From NCBI RefSeq assembly GCF_005938625.1, contig NZ_VCNJ01000013.1, positions 62,001 to 126,000 of the forward strand: a DNA stretch of 64,000 bases. The letters run 5' to 3'. Below the pieces are notes generated by a model. The model saw nothing but the letters and a program-made list of their open reading frames with translations. It was not told the DNA's origin and made no database searches. This document shows positions 58,532 to 64,000 of the stretch, in pieces (position 1 is the first letter of the stretch; each line of letters opens with the position of its first letter). The translations under genes and the position numbers were made by a program. This DNA comes from Pseudomonas fluorescens. Lineage in GTDB: Bacteria > Pseudomonadota > Gammaproteobacteria > Pseudomonadales > Pseudomonadaceae.

Positions 58532-59296
58532 TCAGGCCCTGCGCGATTCGGCTGCCTTGAGTTCCTGCCTCAGAGGGACTTTCAGATAAGGATTTACACA
58601 ACCGATCTTCAAGGTACGTGGCGGCGCCCAGCGTGAGTTGTTACCGACCCGATCAAGGATGCAATACGTGACGTCCAGGCGCAGATCCTCGCCGGCTTCG
58701 ACAATCACCGAAGGAGGCACCCAGACCTGAATCGGTGACCCGATATCCGCTGCGGTGATCGGCGCCAGATCCATGCGTACATCGCCCCAGCGCAAGGTGA
58801 TGGCGTCGTCCTCGGCCATGTTCAGGTACGGCTCGATGGTCAGCGGCACACCGCGTTTGATCTGGTTCGCATTCACACCTTGGCGGCGAATGGGGTCGGG
58901 GATGGTCACGGGGGCCAACTGCTGGTTTTCGTCGTCGCTGAGCGCTGAAGGTTGTCCGCCCGGGCAGTCCAGTTTGACCTGCACTCGCGTCGCCGCCGAC
59001 AACGCCGGACCCTGACCGATCTGCATCACCCGATAGTGAATGCGTGCGGTGCCATTGGCGATGAAGCTCTCTGGCACGCGCAGGCTGATGGCCGTGCCGA
59101 CGTCTTCTGCCGTCAGTAACCTGGAGGCGACATAGCATTTGTTCCAGAACAGCTCGATGAGGTCTCCGTTATCCATATCGGGGTAAGGCGACACCTCGAC
59201 CAGCAAATGGGCGGCGGCGGTCAGGTTGATGCCGTTTTTTTGCGCTGGCGCCAGGATCGGCGCTGCCAGTTCGGGGGTATGCGAAGTGCGGGTCAT
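58532..59296 (-). CDS. Unknown protein with two tandem beta domains
   Basis: A 254-residue protein of unknown function without signal peptide. It contains two related units of about 90 residues. Unit 1 has LLVEVSPYPDMDNGD, WNKCYVASRLLTAEDVG and SLRVPESFI; unit 2 has LTIEPYLNMAEDD, WGDVRMDLAPITAADIG and QVWVPPSVIV. Each ends in a Cys-containing strand (KLDCPG, KIGC). The layout suggests Ig-like or jelly-roll domains as seen in repetitive Pseudomonas proteins. The ATG at 59296 follows AAGGAGAG. It is separated from sfnB by a hairpin. Confidence 0.82.
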   Translation of the reverse strand: MTRTSHTPELAAPILAPAQKNGINLTAAAHLLVEVSPYPDMDNGDLIELFWNKCYVASRLLTAEDVGTAISLRVPESFIANGTARIHYRVMQIGQGPALSAATRVQVKLDCPGGQPSALSDDENQQLAPVTIPDPIRRQGVNANQIKRGVPLTIEPYLNMAEDDAITLRWGDVRMDLAPITAADIGSPIQVWVPPSVIVEAGEDLRLDVTYCILDRVGNNSRWAPPRTLKIGCVNPYLKVPLRQELKAAESRRA

Positions 59297-59766
59297 CGAT
59301 TTCTCTCCTTGAAGCCTTGCAGCGAAGTCCGTTTCTGGAAGAACAAAAGGCGTGAATAACTGGCAATAAAACTTTGAACTTTTATTCAAGTTGAATACGG
59401 GTTGATTGAACTAAGTGGTGCCAGTTGTCGACTAGATAAGAGTGTGCGGGATGGGGTGTCAATAGACGATATTAGTTAATCCGCGAATTACGAATTAATC
59501 AGAAGTTTCCTACGCTGTCGTGGTCATCTGCCTAGGTGTTCAGGCGAAATGAGCCACGGAACTCAGGGCTTTTTGGCGGGTTTTTCGCATGTTTATTCAA
59601 GCGCTGTCATGTCGGGTGGGGCGCGATTGAGGCGGGCATTATCTGTTGCAGAACATATATCTGTACCGCTTCGGATATGTTTTGTCTGGATAGTGTGTTG
59701 ATGAGGTGGGGGTGTGATAACGGTAACTTCCATCCATGGAAGTTGCCGGTATGGCAATAAAAGTTC
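59297..59766. other. Intergenic region between the unknown gene and tcyN
   Basis: 470 bases with lower GC. It contains the promoter of the unknown gene (AT-rich around 59360-59400) and an 11-bp stem hairpin at 59722-59747 (GGTAACTTCCA / TGGAAGTTGCC) downstream of tcyN, which may end or stabilise its mRNA. A 74-codon frame at 59536-59760 lacks a ribosome site and looks spurious. Confidence 0.6.
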
Positions 59767-60516
59767 TCAGACGTGATTCAAGAACTTGCTGAGAAACTGT
59801 TGAGTACGTTGTTCTTTCGGGTTGGCAAACAACGCTTTCGCTTCGCCTTGCTCGACGATCACGCCTTTGTCGAAAAACACCACGCGGTTGGCCACGTCAC
59901 GGGCAAAACCCATTTCATGGGTGACGATGACCATGGTGCGCTTCTCTTCGGCGAGACCACGAATGGTCGCCAGCACTTCGCCGACCAGTTCCGGGTCGAG
60001 GGCCGAGGTCGGTTCGTCGAACAGGATCACTTCCGGCTCCATCGCCAGCGCTCTGGCTATCGCCACGCGCTGTTGCTGACCACCAGAGAGACGACGCGGA
60101 TAAGCATCTTCCTTACCGGCGAGTCCGACCTTGGCCAGCAGCTTCTTGCCCAGAGCAACCGCCTCTTCGCGCGGTATCTTCTTGACCACGATCGGGCCTT
60201 CGATGACGTTTTCCAGTGCGGTGCGATGGGGGAACAGGTTGAAGTTCTGAAACACGAAGCCAACGTGCTGGCGCAGGTTGCGCACCAGACCTTGTTGCTG
60301 GTTCAGCGGGCGGCTGGTATCGATTTCGATATCGCCGACCTTGATCCGGCCGCTGGTGGGTTGTTCAAGGAAATTCAGGCAACGCAGGAACGTCGTTTTG
60401 CCTGAGCCGCTGGGGCCGATGATTGCAACGACCTCGCCTTCCTTGACCTCTAGATCGATGCCGTTGAGCACGACTTGACCCTTGAATTGCTTGGTCAGTT
60501 TTTCCACGACAATCAT
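59767..60516 (-). CDS. tcyN: L-cystine ABC transporter ATPase
   Basis: A 249-residue ATPase of the YecC/TcyN class. Walker [10 protein letters not shown], signature [15 protein letters not shown], Walker [13 protein letters not shown] and [16 protein letters not shown] are intact. The start at 60516 (MIVVEKL) matches the family's usual N-terminus and AGGAG lies ten bases before; an ATG at 60537 would overlap the permease gene and is the alternative. It powers cystine uptake with TcyJ and TcyL. Confidence 0.9.
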   Translation of the reverse strand: MIVVEKLTKQFKGQVVLNGIDLEVKEGEVVAIIGPSGSGKTTFLRCLNFLEQPTSGRIKVGDIEIDTSRPLNQQQGLVRNLRQHVGFVFQNFNLFPHRTALENVIEGPIVVKKIPREEAVALGKKLLAKVGLAGKEDAYPRRLSGGQQQRVAIARALAMEPEVILFDEPTSALDPELVGEVLATIRGLAEEKRTMVIVTHEMGFARDVANRVVFFDKGVIVEQGEAKALFANPKEQRTQQFLSKFLNHV

Positions 60517-60520
60517 CGGG

Positions 60521-61243
60521 TCAGGACTCCTGGTCATGCCGATTGACCCGCTCTTCCAACTTGTTCTGGAAGTGCGAAAGCACCGTGGCCAGAATCCAGT
60601 AGATCAGCGCGGCGGCAAGATACATGGTGAAGACTTCAAAAGTCCGGGCGGTAATCAACTGCGCCTGACGGAACAGTTCCGGCACCTGAATGGTGGCGGC
60701 CAGTGCCGTGTCCTTGACCAGCGAAATGAAACTGTTGCCCAGCGGCGGCAATGCCGTGCGCATGGCTTGCGGCAGGATGGCCCGGCGCAGGGTCTGCGCG
60801 CGGGTCATGCCGATGCTCGCAGCGGCTTCCCACTGGCCACGCTCGATCGAACCGATCGCGGCGCGCAGGATTTCACAGGCGTACGCGGCCATGTTCAGCG
60901 AGAAGCCGATCAGTGCCGCTGGCAGCGGATCAAGCTCGATTCCCAGTTGCGGGAAGCCGTAATAGATCACGAACAGCTGCACCAGTAACGGCGTACCGCG
61001 AAAGAACGACACGTAGACGCGCGCCAGCCAGCTCACCGATTTGAAGCGCGACAGGCGCATCAATGCCAGGCCGAAGCCCAGCAACAGGCCGAAGAACATC
61101 CCGCCGAGGCTGAGGACTACCGTGAAGTACGCGCCCTTGAGCAGAAAGGGCGCGGAGTCCACCAACAGCTGTGTGGTTTCGGCGATTTGCTGGCTCAATT
61201 GCGGGAAATCCAGTCCGAAACCGAATTGAAATCCAGCCTCCAT
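60521..61243 (-). CDS. tcyL: L-cystine ABC transporter permease
   Basis: A 240-residue permease of the YecS/TcyL type. [45 protein letters not shown] and [24 protein letters not shown] are diagnostic. It probably works as a homodimer, since only one permease gene is present. The start shares a base with the tcyJ stop, so translation is coupled. Confidence 0.93.
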   Translation of the reverse strand: MEAGFQFGFGLDFPQLSQQIAETTQLLVDSAPFLLKGAYFTVVLSLGGMFFGLLLGFGLALMRLSRFKSVSWLARVYVSFFRGTPLLVQLFVIYYGFPQLGIELDPLPAALIGFSLNMAAYACEILRAAIGSIERGQWEAAASIGMTRAQTLRRAILPQAMRTALPPLGNSFISLVKDTALAATIQVPELFRQAQLITARTFEVFTMYLAAALIYWILATVLSHFQNKLEERVNRHDQES

Positions 61244-62043
61244 TATTTAGTGACGTCAGCGTTGAAGTATTTCGTCGACAGCTTCTCAAGAGTGCCGTCG
61301 GCGCGCAGTTCGTCGAGGGCTTTGTTCACGGCTGCCAGCAGTTCAGGTTCGCCTTTGCGCAGGGCAACACCGGCTTCCTGACGCGAGAATGCTTCACCGG
61401 CAGCGACGGTTTTTGGCGCTTTCTTAGCGTACTCGAGTGCGGCCAGACGGTCGATCAGGATGGCATCGGTGCGACCGTTGTTCAGGTCGGCGAACTTGGT
61501 CGGATCATCATCGTAGGTGCGCACGTCAGCGCCCGGCACGTTGGCGCGAACCCATTGTTCGTAGTTGGTGCCCAAGCCTACACCGACTTTTTTGCCGGAC
61601 AGGTCATTGGCGGTCTTGATGTTCAGTGCCGCTTCTTTGCTCTTCAGCACCAGCGCCTGAATACCGGAAACGGTGTACGGCTCGGAGAAGTCATACTTCT
61701 TCTTGCGCTCGTCGGAGATGGTCACCTGGTTGACTACAACGTCCAGGCGCTTGGATTCCAGCGCGGCGAGGATGCCGTCCCACTTGGTCGGCTGAATCTT
61801 GGCTTTGACACCGAGTTTTTGCGCCAGCGCTTCAGAGAGTTCAACTTCGAAACCGGACAGTTTGCCGTCGGCATCAACGAAGCTGAACGGTGGGTAAGTG
61901 CCTTCCAGGCCGACGTTGAGAACGCCTTTGTCCTTGATCTGTTGCAGCTGCTCACCGGCTACTGCCTGGCCGATCAGACCGGCGCTCAGCGCCAGGCCCA
62001 GCGAACCCACCAGCAGATTGCGACGTAGTGCGGAAAAATTCAT
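61243..62043 (-). CDS. tcyJ: L-cystine-binding periplasmic protein
   Basis: A 266-residue FliY/TcyJ-family protein. The signal peptide ends near GQAVAGEQ, with an RR-type start (ALRRNLLVG). GVLNVGLEGTYPPFSFVDADGKLSGFEVELSEALAQKLGVKAKIQPTKWDGIL is the standard fold. It captures cystine and related compounds such as lanthionine. A promoter region of about 200 bases with ATTCTTAATT and ATAAGATG precedes it, followed upstream by a short repeat copy. Confidence 0.93.
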   Translation of the reverse strand: MNFSALRRNLLVGSLGLALSAGLIGQAVAGEQLQQIKDKGVLNVGLEGTYPPFSFVDADGKLSGFEVELSEALAQKLGVKAKIQPTKWDGILAALESKRLDVVVNQVTISDERKKKYDFSEPYTVSGIQALVLKSKEAALNIKTANDLSGKKVGVGLGTNYEQWVRANVPGADVRTYDDDPTKFADLNNGRTDAILIDRLAALEYAKKAPKTVAAGEAFSRQEAGVALRKGEPELLAAVNKALDELRADGTLEKLSTKYFNADVTK

Positions 62044-62238
62044 GACGAGCCCCTGTGTTTTCTTATGGAAGACGCTTAAGGAAAGTTGGCGAATTTATGA
62101 TTTCGACGACAGCGCTATCCTGCCTTAAACCAGCTTATGCGTCTCTCGCGAAATTCGCCTGCGGCGAGACTATAAGATGTCTTCGTTAGACTTGAAAATA
62201 CTTAATAATTGAAATGTTATTCTTAATTGGAATATGAG

Positions 62239-62269
62239 GATCGTTCCCACGCAGAGCGTGGGAACGATC
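62239..62269. repeat. Single-arm copy of the CCCACGC..GCGTGGG repeat
   Basis: A 31-base palindrome GATCGTTCCCACGC-AGA-GCGTGGGAACGATC four bases after dcyD. It is the outer arm pair without the inner part, and could act as a terminator for dcyD. Confidence 0.88.
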
Positions 62270-62272
62270 TCG

Positions 62273-63277
62273 TTACAGGAAATCCTTGTAAGCAAACAAC
62301 GCCGGCGCGCCTCCGGTGTGCAGGAAAATAATCGGGCCTTCGTTGAAGCGCTGACGGCCAATGCCGTCGAGCAAGCCCGCCATTGCCTTGCCGGTGTATA
62401 CCGGATCGAGCAACACCGCTTCCTGACTCGCCAGCAATTTCACCGCCGCCAACGTCCCGGCATTCGGCTCGCCATAACGCGGGCCAAAGTATTCGTCCCA
62501 CAACTCGACCTTGAAACTGGCCGGCAGTTCGACGCCAAGCAGATCTGCCGTGCGTTCCGCCAGGCCCTGTACCTTCGGCCGCTGATCTTCTTCACTGCGC
62601 GAAACCGTCACGCCGATCACCGGCAATTGTGGCAGCACTTCAGCCAGGGCCAAGCCCAGACCACTGTGAGTTCCGGCGCTGCCGGAGGCTAGAACCACAG
62701 CGGCGAAATCCACACCGGTGTCCTTGATCTGCTCAGCCAGTTCCAGGCCGGCGCGCACGTAGCCCAGCGCACCGAGCGCATTCGAACCACCGATCGGCAC
62801 CAGATACGGCTTCTTGCCGTTGCTGCGCAGTCGTACGGCGAGGGCGGCGAGTTGTTCGTCGGCGTTGTCGAGGTTGTCGACCAGCTCGACCTTGGTGTCG
62901 AACAGATCCAGCAGCAAGCGATTGCCGTTGCCGGTGTAATTGATGTCATCGGTGCCCAGTGGATTTTCCAGCAGCGCCACGCAGCCCAGGCCCAGTTTGG
63001 CGGCCAGTGCGGCGGTCTGACGAACGTGGTTCGATTGCAACGCACCGGCGGTGATCAGCGTGTCGGCGCCTTGCGCCAAGGCGTCGGCGGCGAGGTATTC
63101 AAGTTTGCGCAATTTGTTGCCGCCCATGGCCAGTGGCGTCAGGTCATCGCGCTTGATATACACCTCGCGACCGAGCCATGCGGAAAGGCGTTCGAGTTTT
63201 TCCAGTGGCGTCGGGTGGCCAAGCAGGTCGAGGCGGTTAAAGCGATCCAGCTGTTGTTTGATCGGTTGTTTAAACAT
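62273..63277 (-). CDS. dcyD: D-cysteine desulfhydrase
   Basis: A 334-residue fold-type II PLP enzyme. The Schiff-base Lys is in [11 protein letters not shown], the cofactor loop in [15 protein letters not shown], and a glycine-rich phosphate cup in [17 protein letters not shown]. It converts D-cysteine to pyruvate, sulfide and ammonia. Placement upstream of tcyJLN matches the enterobacterial fliY-dcyD-yecSC group. The ATG at 63277 (MFKQPIKQQ) is chosen over a much longer frame. ACC deaminase is related but lacks this context. Confidence 0.92.
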   Translation of the reverse strand: MFKQPIKQQLDRFNRLDLLGHPTPLEKLERLSAWLGREVYIKRDDLTPLAMGGNKLRKLEYLAADALAQGADTLITAGALQSNHVRQTAALAAKLGLGCVALLENPLGTDDINYTGNGNRLLLDLFDTKVELVDNLDNADEQLAALAVRLRSNGKKPYLVPIGGSNALGALGYVRAGLELAEQIKDTGVDFAAVVLASGSAGTHSGLGLALAEVLPQLPVIGVTVSRSEEDQRPKVQGLAERTADLLGVELPASFKVELWDEYFGPRYGEPNAGTLAAVKLLASQEAVLLDPVYTGKAMAGLLDGIGRQRFNEGPIIFLHTGGAPALFAYKDFL

Positions 63278-63467
63278 GAGTCCGTACTGGCGGAGAAAGA
63301 TGAAAGGACTATAGGCACGCGCTTTTGCAGGGGCAACCGCCAATCGCTTATAGCTAAATCGACTGAGCCCAGCACTATCGGTTCTTAATTCGCTCTCCTG
63401 ACCTTGCCGTAAAGTAGTCGCCGTTGACGCGGCCAGACAGTCCGGCCGCCCGTGAGGAGTCTTTACC
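63278..63467. other. dcyD-epsC divergent promoter region
   Basis: 190 bases between divergent starts. AT-rich DNA near 63345-63370 is the likely promoter region. No distinct operator or ORF was seen. Confidence 0.5.
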
Positions 63468-64000
63468 GTGAGCGAGCGTTCCAGCCATTGGCAATTGCAG
63501 ACCATCGTTAGTCAACTGCGCAGCGCGCGGGATCAGTGGCGGGCACAGAACGGCCGGGCGTCCGGCGAGCAGGGTGGTCGCGAGTTGCCATCGCGGGCTG
63601 CGATGGCGGAGATTCTCGAAGCACTGTGTGGGGCGTTGTTCCCGATGCGTTTGGGGCCGGTGGATCTGCGCGAAGAGAGTGAAGATTTCTACGTCGGCCA
63701 CACCCTCGATGTGGCGCTAAATGCGTTATTGGCGCAGACCCGCCTGGAACTGCGTTACGTCGCCCGTCATAGCGCGCAGGCTGATACCGAAGTCGAGGCC
63801 CGTGCGATTCAGATTATTCAGGACTTTGCCCTGGCCTTGCCGGGCTTGCGCACGCTGCTCGACACCGATGTGCTGGCCGCTTATCACGGTGATCCAGCCG
63901 CGCGCAGTGTCGATGAAGTTCTGCTGTGCTACCCGGGAATTCTGGCGGTGATTCACCATCGTCTCGCCCACCATTTGTATCGTGCCGGGCTGCCGCTGCT
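63468..64000 (+). CDS. epsC: Serine O-acetyltransferase, EpsC-type, 3' end cut by the window edge
   Basis: The frame starts at a GTG behind GAGGAG and stays open to the end, so the C-terminal hexapeptide-repeat catalytic part lies outside. The visible 177 residues match the N-terminal helical region of EpsC-type serine acetyltransferases, ending [36 protein letters not shown]. The enzyme makes O-acetylserine, the acceptor for sulfide in cysteine synthesis and the signal precursor for CysB. Divergence from dcyD fits cysteine metabolism. Confidence 0.88.
   Translation, partial: MSERSSHWQLQTIVSQLRSARDQWRAQNGRASGEQGGRELPSRAAMAEILEALCGALFPMRLGPVDLREESEDFYVGHTLDVALNALLAQTRLELRYVARHSAQADTEVEARAIQIIQDFALALPGLRTLLDTDVLAAYHGDPAARSVDEVLLCYPGILAVIHHRLAHHLYRAGLPL

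Noticed and set aside
59536..59760. 74-codon open frame on the plus strand
   Set aside because: No ribosome site, high Cys/Trp content and no recognisable pattern; it spans a hairpin downstream of tcyN.

Overview
The window is chromosomal DNA of a fluorescent-group Pseudomonas. It has high GC, dense operons with ATGA overlaps, GCGAGCAAGCTCGC-type REP elements, and two blocks that resemble Pseudomonas aeruginosa gene order from memory: gabD-gabT ... cysAWT-sbp-yezD-GGDEF/EAL-desA, and the ats and tri gene sets. No tRNA, rRNA, CRISPR array, prophage or insertion sequence was seen.

Layout. 1-6.7 kb: gabD (cut by the left edge), gabT, a REC-HDOD regulator, a PAS-GGDEF diguanylate cyclase and the desaturase desA. 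6.8-13.2 kb: a PAS-GGDEF-EAL protein, then a small YezD-like gene and the sulfate transporter sbp-cysT-cysW-cysA. 13.3-20.1 kb: an Mpo1-like membrane protein, a Crp-type regulator, a periplasmic transthyretin-like hydrolase with a haem-binding-like partner, a divergent two-component system resembling HprRS, and an AraC regulator facing a second desaturase. 20.3-30.8 kb: organosulfate genes, namely arylsulfatase AtsA, transporter AtsB/AtsC/AtsR, LysR, alkylsulfatase AtsK, a second sulfatase and a second LysR. 31-39.5 kb: a TonB-dependent receptor, an arylsulfotransferase-like protein, a 108-residue protein of possible avidin-like fold, tonB-exbB-exbD, a small hydrolase and an HTH-less SfnR-like AAA+ protein. 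39.7-44 kb: an orphan MetQ and a complete polar amino-acid type ABC transporter. 44.2-51.5 kb: an AAA ATPase, a TriABC-like RND pump with two adaptors, and a methyltransferase. 51.7-59.3 kb: metQNI, a DszA/NtaA-type flavin monooxygenase, two SfnB-type oxidoreductases behind a possible leader ORF, and an unknown two-repeat protein. 59.8-64 kb: cystine transporter tcyJLN, D-cysteine desulfhydrase dcyD, and a serine acetyltransferase gene (epsC-type) cut by the right edge.

Taken together, about half of the window serves sulfur acquisition: sulfate import, desulfation of aryl and alkyl sulfates, flavin-dependent sulfonate or sulfone breakdown, import of methionine- and cystine-like compounds, and cysteine synthesis. 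The least familiar part is 30.9-39.5 kb. There a receptor, a sulfotransferase-like enzyme, a small unknown protein and a private TonB-ExbBD motor lie together and could form a dedicated outer-membrane route for sulfated compounds. At least four families of short interspersed palindromic repeats fill the gaps between transcription units.
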